Positions 33,091-42,240 of a stretch of 64,000 bases of DNA are shown piece after piece. Below the pieces are notes generated by a model. That model searched no databases. It saw only the letters and a list, made by a program, of their open reading frames with translations, and was not told the origin of the DNA. The DNA comes from JAUYQR01 sp031415015 (GTDB taxonomy: Bacteria; Pseudomonadota; Alphaproteobacteria; Rhodobacterales; Rhodobacteraceae). The stretch's first letter is position 1, and every line of letters starts with the position of its first letter. The stretch spans positions 66,884-130,883 of the forward strand of contig JANOQT010000037.1 in assembly GCA_031415015.1 (NCBI GenBank), given 5' to 3'. A program made the position numbers and the translations under genes.

Positions 33091-33879
33091 ATGGCATCTG
33101 GCACCAAACCCGACGGCGGCATCGTCGAGACGATCAAGACCGTGGTCTACGCGCTGCTGATTGCCGGGGCGTTCCGGACGCTGTTCTTCCAGCCGTTCTG
33201 GATTCCGTCGGAATCGATGAAGGACACGCTGCTGATCGGCGACTTCCTGTTCGTCAACAAGATGGCCTACGGTTATTCCAAATACTCCTGCCCCTTCGCG
33301 ATGTGCCCCTTTACCGGCCGCATCTTCGCGTCGGACCCGGTGCGCGGCGATGTGGTGGTGTTCCGCCATCCGGTCAACAACACCGATTTCATCAAGCGGC
33401 TGATCGGCCTGCCGGGCGACAAGATCCAGATGAAAGACGGTGTGTTGTACATCAACGGCACCATGGCTCCGCAGGAACCGGCCGGCGTGTTCGAAGAGGT
33501 GAACGAGCCGCAGGGCCCGATGCGCAACCGTCCGCGCTGCGAAAACGGCGCTGTCGGCGAGGGTGGCCTTTGCACCAAAAGCCGGTTTGTCGAAACCTTG
33601 CCCGAAGGCCAGAAGCACAGCATTCTGAACATCGACCCGGCGGGCTTTGGCGACAATACCGATGTGTTTACCGTGCCAGAGGGCCAGTATTTCTTCATGG
33701 GTGACAACCGCGACAACAGTCAGGACAGCCGCTATGCGCAGGCCGCCGGGGGCGTCGGCTTTGTGCCGGTGGAATACCTGATCGGCCGCGCCGACCGGGT
33801 GATCTTTTCCTCGTCGGGCAGCCGGATGCTGTATTTCTGGACCTGGCGGTCGGATCGGTACTTCAAGGCGATCGAGTGA
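33091..33879 (+). CDS. lepB: Signal peptidase I
   Basis: Cleaves signal peptides of exported proteins at the outer face of the inner membrane. 262 residues; one N-terminal anchor helix (VVYALLIAGAFRTLFF), then FWIPSESMKDTLLIGD with the nucleophile Ser42, and DVVVFRHPVNNTDFIKRLIG with the general-base Lys. GDNRDNSQDSR is the conserved box E. It directly precedes rnc. Confidence 0.96.
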   Translation: MASGTKPDGGIVETIKTVVYALLIAGAFRTLFFQPFWIPSESMKDTLLIGDFLFVNKMAYGYSKYSCPFAMCPFTGRIFASDPVRGDVVVFRHPVNNTDFIKRLIGLPGDKIQMKDGVLYINGTMAPQEPAGVFEEVNEPQGPMRNRPRCENGAVGEGGLCTKSRFVETLPEGQKHSILNIDPAGFGDNTDVFTVPEGQYFFMGDNRDNSQDSRYAQAAGGVGFVPVEYLIGRADRVIFSSSGSRMLYFWTWRSDRYFKAIE

Positions 33880-34565
33880 GGCTTTCGGCGGACCTCAAGG
33901 CCCTTGAGGGCCGCATCGGGTACAGCTTTGCGCGCCCCGACCATCTGATGCGCGCGGTGACGCATGCCTCGATCTCGTCCGCCACGCGTCCCGACAATCA
34001 GCGGCTGGAGTTTCTGGGCGACCGGGTGCTGGGGCTGGTGATGGCCGAAGCGCTGCTGGGCGCGGATGTGGCGGCAAGCGAGGGCCAACTGGCCCCCCGG
34101 TTCAATGCCTTGGTCCGCAAGGAAACCTGCGCCGACGTGGCCCGAGAGATCGGTCTGGGCGAGGCCCTGAAGCTGGGCCGGTCCGAGATGCTGTCAGGCG
34201 GGCGGCGCAAAGAGGCGCTGCTGGGGGACGCGCTGGAAGCGCTGATCGCGGCGGTCTATCTGGACGGTGGCTTTGACGCCGCCAAGTCGCTGGTCCTGCG
34301 GCTGTGGAGCGCGCGGATCGGCGCGGTCGACAGCGACGCCCGCGATGCCAAGACCGCCTTGCAGGAATGGGCGCAGGCCCGCGGCATGCCGCCGCCGACC
34401 TATACCGAGGCCGGGCGCTCCGGCCCTGATCACCAGCCGATGTTCACCGTCGAAGTGACGCTGGAGACAGGCGAGCACGCCGAAGCCCGCGCCGGATCGA
34501 AGCGCATTGCCGAACAACAGGCGGCAAAGGCGCTGCTGACGCGGTTGGAGAAAGATCTAGGCTAA
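33876..34565 (+). CDS. rnc: Ribonuclease III
   Basis: Double-strand-specific endoribonuclease for rRNA and mRNA processing. 229 residues from a GTG at 33876 that overlaps the lepB stop. The nuclease signature is NQRLEFLGDRVLGLV with metal-binding residues, plus GDALEALIAAVYLDGG; the C-terminal dsRNA-binding domain covers about residues 155-226. Its end overlaps the convergent nuclease gene by four bases; era follows after that gene. Confidence 0.95.
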   Translation: MRLSADLKALEGRIGYSFARPDHLMRAVTHASISSATRPDNQRLEFLGDRVLGLVMAEALLGADVAASEGQLAPRFNALVRKETCADVAREIGLGEALKLGRSEMLSGGRRKEALLGDALEALIAAVYLDGGFDAAKSLVLRLWSARIGAVDSDARDAKTALQEWAQARGMPPPTYTEAGRSGPDHQPMFTVEVTLETGEHAEARAGSKRIAEQQAAKALLTRLEKDLG

Positions 34566-35107
34566 TCCGGCAAAGATGTCGGCGGCATCCGCCCCTTTTG
34601 CCGAGCATCGCTCCGCCAAAGTTTGGTTCGGATGCCCTGTGGCTCAAGATGCCGATACTTCCCACCGGAGAATTTTCGCCAGTCAATTGCCATGCCTGCC
34701 CGGACCATTTCGGCAGAAAGGTCGCGCCCGTCGGGCAAGTAACAGGTGGCTACGAAACGATCATATGACTGGTCGCCTTCTGTGATGGCACGGATCACCT
34801 GTCCCTTGCAAAGCCGTATCAACAGGAATTTGGCGACCTGGCCATAAGGATCGTCCAGTTCCGGCGCGTCGATCCCCGCAAGACGAATTCGCGTGCCGTT
34901 GATGTCAATCGTGTCGCCATCAATCACCCAGCAACGGCCGCGAACCTCGACGACGTCGACAACGATGATCTCTGGGCCTGACCAGCGCATTGGAGCAGTT
35001 CGCGCAGCAAGCTTCTCGGCGACCGAAGTCCGCTCGTATCGAATGACGCGACGCCGCCTAAGGGCGGGCCGAAAGAAGGCGCGGATCAATAATCGAAGCA
35101 ATCCCAT
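34562..35107 (-). CDS. Thermonuclease (SNase) family protein
   Basis: 181 residues on the minus strand, wedged between rnc and era. The staphylococcal-nuclease core is visible: WVIDGDTIDINGTRIRLAG, IDAPELDD and YDRFVATCYL hold the catalytic Asp, Arg and Glu. The N-terminus is basic with a short hydrophobic stretch rather than a clear signal peptide. It appears somewhat less GC-biased than its neighbours and breaks a run of co-directional genes, so an inserted gene is plausible. Confidence 0.8.
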   Translation of the reverse strand: MGLLRLLIRAFFRPALRRRRVIRYERTSVAEKLAARTAPMRWSGPEIIVVDVVEVRGRCWVIDGDTIDINGTRIRLAGIDAPELDDPYGQVAKFLLIRLCKGQVIRAITEGDQSYDRFVATCYLPDGRDLSAEMVRAGMAIDWRKFSGGKYRHLEPQGIRTKLWRSDARQKGRMPPTSLPD

Positions 35108-35229
35108 CTGCGGTCAGTCCAGTGGAACGAAATGAACGAAACATGTCTCGCTTCACGGGTAATGCCAACTGGCATTTCCCGCAACTTTCCCGTATGGGAC
35201 AGCCTTGACTTTAGGGATAGCTTGCCAAC

Positions 35230-36141
35230 ATGACCACACGCGCCGGATTTGTCGCCCTGATCGGAGAGCCCAATGCGGGCAAGTCCACCTTGATGAACCG
35301 GATGGTGGGGGCCAAGATCTCCATCGTCACGCACAAGGTGCAGACGACGCGGACGCGAATCCGTGGGGTTTGCATGGAGGGTCAGGCGCAGATCGTGTTT
35401 GTGGATACTCCGGGCCTGTTCCGGCCCCGGCGGCGGCTGGACCGCGCCATGGTCAAGGCGGCCTGGGGTGGGGCTTCGGATGCCGATGTGATCGTGCTGC
35501 TGGTCGAGGCGACGCGGGGCCTTACCGAGGGCGTGCAGCTGATCATCGACCGGCTGGCCAACGAGATGCCGCAGGATCAGCCGGTGGCGCTGGCGATCAA
35601 CAAGATCGACCGGGTGAAGGCCGAGACCTTGCTGGCGATGGCGGAAACGCTGAACGGTGCCTATCCGCTCAAGAAGACCTTCATGATCAGCGCCGAAAAG
35701 GGCTACGGCGTCACCGATCTGCGCGAATGGCTGGCGGGGCAGGTGCCCGAAGGCCCGTGGTTCTATCCCGAAGACCAGATCGCCGATCTGCCGATGCGGA
35801 TGATCGCGGCGGAAATGACCCGCGAAAAGCTGACCCTGCGCCTGCATGAGGAATTGCCCTACCAACTGACGGTCGAGACCGAAAAGTGGGAAGACAAGCC
35901 TGACGGCACCACCCGGATCGACCAGATCGTCTATGTGGCGCGCGACGGCCACAAGGGCATCGTGCTGGGCAACAAGGGCGAGACGATTAAGGCCATCGGC
36001 CAGTCGGCGCGGGCTGAGATTTCCGAGTTTCTGGACCGCACCGTGCATCTGTTCCTGCAGGTCAAGGTGCGGCCGAACTGGCTGGAGGAACCGGAGCGCT
36101 ATTCCGAGATGGGGCTTGATTTCAAGGACGGCGATGCGTGA
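35230..36141 (+). CDS. era: GTPase Era
   Basis: Ribosome-assembly GTPase that binds the 3' end of 16S rRNA. 303 residues: GEPNAGKST (G1), FVDTPGLF (G3), INKID (G4) and a C-terminal KH domain with GIVLGNKGETIKAIG and the family end FLQVKVRPNWLE. The start is the ATG at 35230. It is normally next to rnc; here an opposite-strand nuclease gene separates them. Confidence 0.96.
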   Translation: MTTRAGFVALIGEPNAGKSTLMNRMVGAKISIVTHKVQTTRTRIRGVCMEGQAQIVFVDTPGLFRPRRRLDRAMVKAAWGGASDADVIVLLVEATRGLTEGVQLIIDRLANEMPQDQPVALAINKIDRVKAETLLAMAETLNGAYPLKKTFMISAEKGYGVTDLREWLAGQVPEGPWFYPEDQIADLPMRMIAAEMTREKLTLRLHEELPYQLTVETEKWEDKPDGTTRIDQIVYVARDGHKGIVLGNKGETIKAIGQSARAEISEFLDRTVHLFLQVKVRPNWLEEPERYSEMGLDFKDGDA

Positions 36142-36190
36142 GGACCGAAAAATTTTCGGCGAAAATTCTTCTCTTTCCGACTGACCGGGG

Positions 36191-36526
36191 ATGAGCCCGC
36201 GTCTTACCTCTGGGCTATGGGTCTCGGCGTACCTCACGCGGCTGCGGCTGGCGGAGATTCCGGTTTACGTGACCGCCAAGGGCGATGCCACCGCCGGGGC
36301 GGTCGTGGTGAAGGTGGCGCTGCTGGACGGCACGGCGCGGGCCTATGAGCGTCGGTCTGATCTGATGACCGGGGCGCGGGCGTGGATCCTGCTGGCCGAC
36401 GGGCCGGAGCGCCAGGTGGACGAGATGCTGATCCGCCAGCGGTCACGCGACCCGGACCTGTGGCTGATCGAGCTGGAAGACCGCGCGGGCCGCACCCTGC
36501 TTGAGCAGGACGGGTTAGCGGACTAG
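36191..36526 (+). CDS. DUF1491 protein
   Basis: 111 residues, start at ATG 36191. LTSGLWVSAYLTRLRLAEIP and VVVKVALLDGTARAYERR with RSRDPDLWLIELEDRAGRTL match the DUF1491 family common in alphaproteobacteria; the function is unknown. Its last 12 bp overlap the convergent gene at 36515..36859. It lies in the era-recO interval. Confidence 0.82.
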   Translation: MSPRLTSGLWVSAYLTRLRLAEIPVYVTAKGDATAGAVVVKVALLDGTARAYERRSDLMTGARAWILLADGPERQVDEMLIRQRSRDPDLWLIELEDRAGRTLLEQDGLAD

Positions 36527-36859
36527 CCACCGCGCCAGCGCGATCAGGCCAAGGCCAAGCGCTGCGAAGGCGGCCCCGCCAAATGCGTCGGCATCAAGGA
36601 ACGGCCAGGGCCAGAAGCCGGTCATCACCCCGCTGATCCGCGCGCTGGGGGCACGGCCAGCCACGGCCACAGCCATGACGCCGGTGCCCCCAAGATTGGT
36701 CAGGATGGTGAAATAGCCCGCCATGCGCCACAGCGTCTCGACGATGGACGCATCCCCCATCAACCCCTGCGACACAGTGAACTGCGCGGCAAGTGAGACG
36801 ATGGCCGTGGTGCAAATGGCAAGGGCCGACAGGCGCACCGGGGTGGGCAGAAAGGTCAT
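36515..36859 (-). CDS. Pr6Pr-type membrane protein with an apparent internal deletion
   Basis: 114 residues from the ATG at 36859. The first ~75 residues look like the start of Pr6Pr-family proteins, including MAGYFTILTNLGGTGVMAVA. The text then jumps from ISGVMTG to FWPWPFLDADAFG, which in full-length members (about 200 residues) belongs near the C-terminus. The middle helices are therefore missing but the frame is kept. It may be inactive. The family function is unknown. Confidence 0.6.
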   Translation of the reverse strand: MTFLPTPVRLSALAICTTAIVSLAAQFTVSQGLMGDASIVETLWRMAGYFTILTNLGGTGVMAVAVAGRAPSARISGVMTGFWPWPFLDADAFGGAAFAALGLGLIALARWLVR

Positions 36860-36935
36860 CCGCCAGAGCGTAGCGTCGGGGTGGGTCAATGCAACCGCTC
36901 TTGCAGCGGCGGTGCGGCGGCCCGATACTGGCGCA

Positions 36936-37655
36936 ATGGAATGGCGGGACGAGGGGCTGCTTCTGTCCATGCGACCGCATGGCGAAAGTGCCGCGATCAT
37001 CGAGGTGTTTACGCTGGCGCATGGCCGACACGCGGGCGTGGTGCGCGGCGGTGCCTCGCGCCGGATGGCCCCGGTGTTGCAACCCGGCGCGCAGCTGGAT
37101 GTAACGTGGCGCGCGCGGCTGGAGGACCATATCGGCACGTTCACGGTGGAACCGCTGCGGTCGCGCGCCGGGGTGCTGTCGGACCGGCTGGCACTGGCTG
37201 GACTGACCTCGATCTGCGCCCTTCTGCGCGCGTCCCTGCCAGAGCGTGAGCCGCATCCGGCGCTTTGGTCAGGCTCGGTCGATCTGATGGATGCGCTGGC
37301 GGGGCCGGATTGGACCTCGGCCTATCTGCGCTGGGAAATCCGGTTGCTGGAGGAGTTGGGCTTCGGTCTTGACCTGACCAGCTGTGCAGTCACCGGGGCG
37401 ACGGAGGGGTTGGCCTTTGTCAGCCCGCGCACCGGGCGGGCGGTGTCGGCGTCGGGGGCGGGCGATTGGGCCGACCGGCTGCTGACGCTGCCGCCGGGCC
37501 TGACCGGGGATGCCCCATTGACGCCTGCCGCTTTGCGCGACGGGCTGGCGCTGACCACCCATTTCCTGACGCGGGAACTGGCGCACGCATTGCAAGGCCG
37601 CCCGCTGCCCGAGGCGCGGGCGCGGTTGGTCGACCTTCTGACCCGTCCAGTCTGA
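36936..37655 (+). CDS. recO: DNA repair protein RecO
   Basis: RecO loads RecA in the RecFOR pathway. 239 residues starting MEWRDEGLLLSMRPHGESAA at 36936; the frame is open upstream but the family starts here. The N-terminal OB fold continues through HAGVVRGGASRR and QLDVTWRARLEDHIG; the helical C-terminal part includes WEIRLLEELGFGLDL and the usual FVSPRTGRAV. It lies downstream of era with DUF1491 between. Confidence 0.93.
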   Translation: MEWRDEGLLLSMRPHGESAAIIEVFTLAHGRHAGVVRGGASRRMAPVLQPGAQLDVTWRARLEDHIGTFTVEPLRSRAGVLSDRLALAGLTSICALLRASLPEREPHPALWSGSVDLMDALAGPDWTSAYLRWEIRLLEELGFGLDLTSCAVTGATEGLAFVSPRTGRAVSASGAGDWADRLLTLPPGLTGDAPLTPAALRDGLALTTHFLTRELAHALQGRPLPEARARLVDLLTRPV

Positions 37656-37718
37656 AACGACGCCAAATGTCGCAGCCGTGACAGACGCCCCGCGCCCGGC
37701 CCGTGCCAATGGGCCATC

Positions 37719-38936
37719 ATGGTCACCCGTTATCTGCCCTTGGCGCTGAAGCACAGCCCGACCCCGCGCATCGAGAATTTCGCCCTGCTGGCCGGACTGG
37801 ACGCGGCGGTGCGCGGGATGCTGATCTCGACCATGCCGCTGGTGGTGTATGACGCGCTTGGCGATGCGCAGTCCACCTCCATCGTGTTCTTTATGGCCGG
37901 GATCGTGGCGCTGATCTGGGGGCTGATGGTGCCCTGGGCGACACGCCTGATCCCGCGCCGCTGGGCCTATACCGGGGGGGTGCTGCTGTATCTGGTCGGC
38001 ATGACGCTGGGGGCCATCGGCACGCGCTGGTCGGTGCCCCTGGCGCTGATGGCCAATGCGATGGCGACGGTGACGATCTTTGTCTGCCTGAACGCCTATG
38101 TGCTGGATTATGTCGACCGCGCCAATCTGGGGCGCAGCCAGTCGGTGCAGATGGCCTATGCCGCCACCGCCTGGACGGTGGGGCCAATGTCGGGGGTGTG
38201 GCTCTATCACCAATGGGCGCCCGCGCCGTTTCTGGTGGCGGGGGGATTTGCGCTGGTGCTGCTGACCACGTTCTGGGTGCTGCGGATGGGCAATGGCAAG
38301 CAGATCGCCCGGGCGAAGCGGCCTGCGGTGAACCCGTTGGCCTATCTGGGCCGGTTCTTCAGCCAGCCCCGGCTGATCGCGGGCTGGATGTTCGCGGTGA
38401 TGCGGTCCTGCGGCTGGTGGGTCTATGTGGTCTACCTGCCGATCTTCTGCATCGAGGCGGGTCTTGGTGACAAGGTGGGCGGCATCGCCCTGTCGGTCAC
38501 CAATGCGCTGTTGTTTGGCGCGCCCGCGCTGAACCGGCTGGGGCGGCGTCTTTCGGTGCGCCTGTCGGTGCAGCTGGCCTTCGGTGCGTGCGGCGGGTTG
38601 TTCTGCTTCGCGGCCCTGCTGTCGTTCCTGCCCTGGGCCACGGTTGCGCTGGTGATGGCGGCATCGCTGTTTCTGGTGATTCTGGATGTGGTCGGCGGTT
38701 TGCCGTTCCTGATGTCGGTCAAACCGTCCGAACGGACCGAGATGTCCGCCGTCTATTCCAGCTTTCGTGACGTGTCGGGCATTGTGACGCCGGGAATGGC
38801 GTGGCTGGTGCTGTGGGTGGCACCGCTGCCGGGCATCTTCCTTGCCGCCGGGGTCGGGCTGGTGGCCGCATGGGCGGTGGCGGGGCGGCTGAACCCAAGG
38901 CTTGGGGCGTTGCGCCCGTCACGCGGCGGGGTCTAA
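37719..38936 (+). CDS. Major facilitator superfamily transporter
   Basis: 405 residues with eleven or twelve hydrophobic helices. Typical MFS loops are seen (GLMVPWATRLIPRRWAY between helices 2 and 3; NRLGRRLSVRL in the second half). The substrate is unknown. Its last four bases overlap the convergent reductase gene. Confidence 0.85.
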   Translation: MVTRYLPLALKHSPTPRIENFALLAGLDAAVRGMLISTMPLVVYDALGDAQSTSIVFFMAGIVALIWGLMVPWATRLIPRRWAYTGGVLLYLVGMTLGAIGTRWSVPLALMANAMATVTIFVCLNAYVLDYVDRANLGRSQSVQMAYAATAWTVGPMSGVWLYHQWAPAPFLVAGGFALVLLTTFWVLRMGNGKQIARAKRPAVNPLAYLGRFFSQPRLIAGWMFAVMRSCGWWVYVVYLPIFCIEAGLGDKVGGIALSVTNALLFGAPALNRLGRRLSVRLSVQLAFGACGGLFCFAALLSFLPWATVALVMAASLFLVILDVVGGLPFLMSVKPSERTEMSAVYSSFRDVSGIVTPGMAWLVLWVAPLPGIFLAAGVGLVAAWAVAGRLNPRLGALRPSRGGV

Positions 38937-39943
38937 GCCCACACGCGGCCATGCTTGACCAGCCAGTCGGCGCTGGCCAGCAGTGCCGCCTTTGGGGCGA
39001 TGAACTCCATCCCCAATTCGTTGACGGCGCGGGCGTTCGACACCCGCTCCAGATGTCCAAGCTTTGGCAGGATCGACCGGATATCGCTGTCAAACAGCGC
39101 CAGCATCCGCAGCAGCAACTTTGGTGCCTCGCGCGTGGGGATCCGGCGCACCGGGTACGCGGCTTTCAGGTGCCGTCCCATGTCGACCATCGCCAGTGAC
39201 CCCGCCGCCGCGATGAACCGCTTGCCCGCCGTTTCGGGCCGCTGCAGCGCGCGCAGGTGCATCTCGGCCACGTCGCGCACATCGACGACGGGCAGACCAA
39301 AGCCGGGCAACATCGGGTCGCGGCCCTTCAGCAGCCGCTCCACCAGCCCAAGGGACGACCCGTACTGCGCATCAAGTGGCGGCCCCAGCACCAGACCGGG
39401 ATTGATCACCGTCAGCTTCAGCCCGCGCGCCTTCGCCACCTCCCACGCGGTGCGTTCGGCCAGCGTCTTGGATTTTGCATAGGCGGTGGTGGACGGATGG
39501 TCGAGGTCGCACCAGTCCGCCTCGTCTTGCAGGGTGTCGGGCTTGCTGTCGTTCAGCACGGCAACCGTGGACGAGGTCAGCACCACCCGCACCACCCCCG
39601 CCGCAGCAGCGGCTTTCAACACCCGTTCCGTCCCCTCCACCGCCGGGCGGATCAGGGTGGCCGCATCCTTTGGCTGGGTGATCGGAAACGGCGAGGCGGT
39701 GTGCACCAGCGCCGTCACTCCCGCCATTGCATCCGCCCAGCCCGCATCGCTTTCCAGATCGGCCTGCACGAAGGTCAGCTCCCCCGCACCGGGCCGCAAA
39801 TGCGGGGCCAGCGCCGCGCGCACCTCATCGGCCCGGTCAAGGCGGCGAACCGTGCCGCGCACAGCATACCCGGCGTTCAACAGCCGCAGCGCCACATGTT
39901 TGGCGATAAAGCCCGAGGCTCCCGTCAGAAGTACCAGATCCAT
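38933..39943 (-). CDS. NAD(P)-dependent epimerase/reductase (extended SDR, dihydroflavonol-reductase-like)
   Basis: 336 residues starting MDLVLLTGASGFIAKHVALR at 39943; an ATG at 39964 would add seven residues. Rossmann glycines GASGFIAKH, the Ser in VVLTSSTVAVL, and the YAKSK catalytic Tyr/Lys place it with extended SDR aldehyde or ketone reductases. GPPLDAQYGSSLGLVERLL and DVRDVAEMHLRAL support this. The physiological substrate is not inferable. Confidence 0.85.
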   Translation of the reverse strand: MDLVLLTGASGFIAKHVALRLLNAGYAVRGTVRRLDRADEVRAALAPHLRPGAGELTFVQADLESDAGWADAMAGVTALVHTASPFPITQPKDAATLIRPAVEGTERVLKAAAAAGVVRVVLTSSTVAVLNDSKPDTLQDEADWCDLDHPSTTAYAKSKTLAERTAWEVAKARGLKLTVINPGLVLGPPLDAQYGSSLGLVERLLKGRDPMLPGFGLPVVDVRDVAEMHLRALQRPETAGKRFIAAAGSLAMVDMGRHLKAAYPVRRIPTREAPKLLLRMLALFDSDIRSILPKLGHLERVSNARAVNELGMEFIAPKAALLASADWLVKHGRVWA

Positions 39944-40024
39944 GCCGATCCCCCGATAGGCCACACCGCGCCAGTTAGGCCGCTGTCCCTTCGGAAATCA
40001 AGCGGCAGCCCGGTCGCGACCGCA

Positions 40025-42169
40025 TCATTCGCCCGCGTTCAGCGCTTTGGCCAGCTCGATCTCGGCCTGACCCAGCTTGGCCTTGATGGTGCCCATCTCG
40101 ACCTTGTCGGCGGCCAGGAAGATCGAGGCCAGATTGACCGCCTCGCCGGGGGTGGTGGCAAGGATGTCTTTGAGCTGCGCCTCAGTCCGGCCCTGCGACA
40201 ACAGTTGCAACGCATCGGCGCGGGAGTCGTGGAACCCCGCCAAGCGAACGTTGTAGCGGTAAAGCCCACCCGAAGTGGCGAGGAGGAAGAGCAGGAGGAT
40301 GCCGGGGGGCACCTGATCGACCAGCGCCTTCCACCACGTCTCGCCGCCTGATTGTTGGGTTTGCCACGCGGTCAGACAGGCGGTGGTGAGGTCTTTGTCG
40401 GGGGGTGTGGCAGTGCCGCGGCAAGCCGAAAGAAAGGCTTCAAAATCCAAAGTGCGTCGCTCACGTAGGTATTGCAAAAGGTTGATTTGCAAACTGCTAA
40501 GATCTTCCAGTGTGCGCCGCTCTATCAATTCAAGCCCGGCGCGCTCAGAGGCTACTAAGCGAAGCCGATCTCGGAGATCACGGATCGCGATCATTTCGCC
40601 GATGTGCGGCGGTAGTGCCGAAAAAAAGGCCTCTACCGCAGCCATCCCAGATTCATCAGGTACTGTTGACAGTGCTTTTGCTGAGGCGATGAGGGCGTCA
40701 GGTCGTGTGAGTAAAATTCCGGATTCACCGACAAATCCTTTTCTCCCGTAGAAGTAGATTCTGTCACCAAAATCAATGGCGTCAATAATATCCCCATTCA
40801 CGCCTGTCGGTAGAATTCTTGTTGCGGTTCCGTCAGTTGACAGGCGCAAAAGTTCTCCAAGAATACCGAAGAAGAAAAGCTGATCTCCATACGATTTAGC
40901 GCCAAGAATGCTTCTTTTGGTACCGCTTTTAATTGGGTCGATTTTGCCGTTTTCTCCGGAAAAACTTAGCAAACCTCCCTCAGAACCAAACAGATATAGA
41001 AGTCCCTCATGTTCAATTGCACCATTTAGATGCTCTCTTGTTCCTGTCAAAATATGTTCGACCGCATTACCATTTGGTGCAAGTTGGAGAAGCGTTCCGT
41101 AGCCACCAAAAATGTATAGACGCCCATTGTAATTTACTGCTTTTGAGAGGGATGCATTAGAGTCCGTTTGAATCCTATCAATCTTGACCCCATCCCCTGA
41201 AAGGCGGAACAGTGTTCCGTCCTCGCCGAAGAAGAAGAGCAGGTCTCCTTGTGTAAAGGACCCACTAAGCGATACGTCAGAATATGTGTTGACAACGTCG
41301 ACTTTGCTTCCACCGGGGGCAAGTCGCATCAATGTCCCACGCTCACCGTACAGGTAAAAATGACCTCCGAACTTAATGGCACCATTAATTCCGGCACTGA
41401 CGCCTGTTGGTATTTTCTCCACTTCTCTGCCATCTGCAGAAAGTCGGTGAATTGCTCCCTTATCCCCAAAGAAAAGTAGCTCGTTTCTATCCGAAATCGC
41501 ACCATCCAAGCGTGCGTCCATGCCGGTGGAGAGCGACTCCAAAGCAATACCAGACGAAGCAATGCGGACAATCGTACCACCTCCCCCAAAAATATATAGG
41601 TTGTCAAGGTGTGATACTGCGCCAGTGAAGAAAGCATCTGTTTCAGCGGGGATTAGTTCGAAGTCAGTAGTGATGGAACTATTGCGCAGAACCAAGCCAC
41701 CATTACCGAAAAGATAAAGTGCATCACGGTGTACTGCGGCGCCAATTATAGACGTATCAGACACTATTGGTAACGCTACGAAAGTGTCTTCCAGTAGCGC
41801 CGTCAGAAGCGGCGCATCCGTTCCATCTTCCAACGTACCGCCCAGCATAAGCGCCGTCCGTTTTGTGTCGAGAACGCCTTTTCTAGCGGTTATACCGTCG
41901 AGCGTCTCCTGCAGCGCTTCTTCCCGTCCGTCAGCCCAAGTCTGCCAGAACGGTAGGCCGAGGTAGAAAGCAAGCCCCGAAACTACGGTCACGACCAGCA
42001 GCGTGAAGAACAACCGGGCACCATTCTTGGCGGCCAGCGCTCTCCGGCGCATGTGGAGTATAACCCCACCCAGCGGCCCCTCGCGCGCCGCCCAGTCAGC
42101 CTCCAGCCGGGCGCGCTCCAGTTTGCGTCGGCGCATGTCTCCGGGCAGGTCGGCAAATCGTTCGGACAA
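40025..42169 (-). CDS. Membrane protein with nine 40-residue propeller-type repeats
   Basis: 714 residues. A basic N-terminal segment precedes a membrane helix (about residues 52-71, FFTLLVVTVVSGLAFYLGL); a second helix lies near 620-645 (PPGILLLFLLATSGGLYRY). Between them, residues about 139-490 hold nine repeats of almost exactly 40 residues with the consensus ...GAI...G.LYLFG..GTL.RLS.DG..VE.I.TG, resembling Ycf48/BNR-type beta-propeller blades. With this topology the repeats face the periplasm and both ends the cytoplasm; the C-terminal tail is helical (GRTEAQLKDILATTPGEAVN). The repeat region is notably AT-richer than flanking genes. I recognise no family for the whole protein. No obvious operon partner. 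Confidence 0.75.
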   Translation of the reverse strand: MSERFADLPGDMRRRKLERARLEADWAAREGPLGGVILHMRRRALAAKNGARLFFTLLVVTVVSGLAFYLGLPFWQTWADGREEALQETLDGITARKGVLDTKRTALMLGGTLEDGTDAPLLTALLEDTFVALPIVSDTSIIGAAVHRDALYLFGNGGLVLRNSSITTDFELIPAETDAFFTGAVSHLDNLYIFGGGGTIVRIASSGIALESLSTGMDARLDGAISDRNELLFFGDKGAIHRLSADGREVEKIPTGVSAGINGAIKFGGHFYLYGERGTLMRLAPGGSKVDVVNTYSDVSLSGSFTQGDLLFFFGEDGTLFRLSGDGVKIDRIQTDSNASLSKAVNYNGRLYIFGGYGTLLQLAPNGNAVEHILTGTREHLNGAIEHEGLLYLFGSEGGLLSFSGENGKIDPIKSGTKRSILGAKSYGDQLFFFGILGELLRLSTDGTATRILPTGVNGDIIDAIDFGDRIYFYGRKGFVGESGILLTRPDALIASAKALSTVPDESGMAAVEAFFSALPPHIGEMIAIRDLRDRLRLVASERAGLELIERRTLEDLSSLQINLLQYLRERRTLDFEAFLSACRGTATPPDKDLTTACLTAWQTQQSGGETWWKALVDQVPPGILLLFLLATSGGLYRYNVRLAGFHDSRADALQLLSQGRTEAQLKDILATTPGEAVNLASIFLAADKVEMGTIKAKLGQAEIELAKALNAGE

Positions 42170-42240
42170 TCACATCTCCGGCGATACTCAATGGGATGAG
42201 AGTGCCGAACTCACTCCATGATTTCAATCGTTCTCTGACG

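Noticed and set aside
38933..40351. Plus-strand frames across the reductase gene (up to 364 codons)
   Set aside because: Antisense to a clear SDR gene; His/Arg/Gly-rich translation without motifs.
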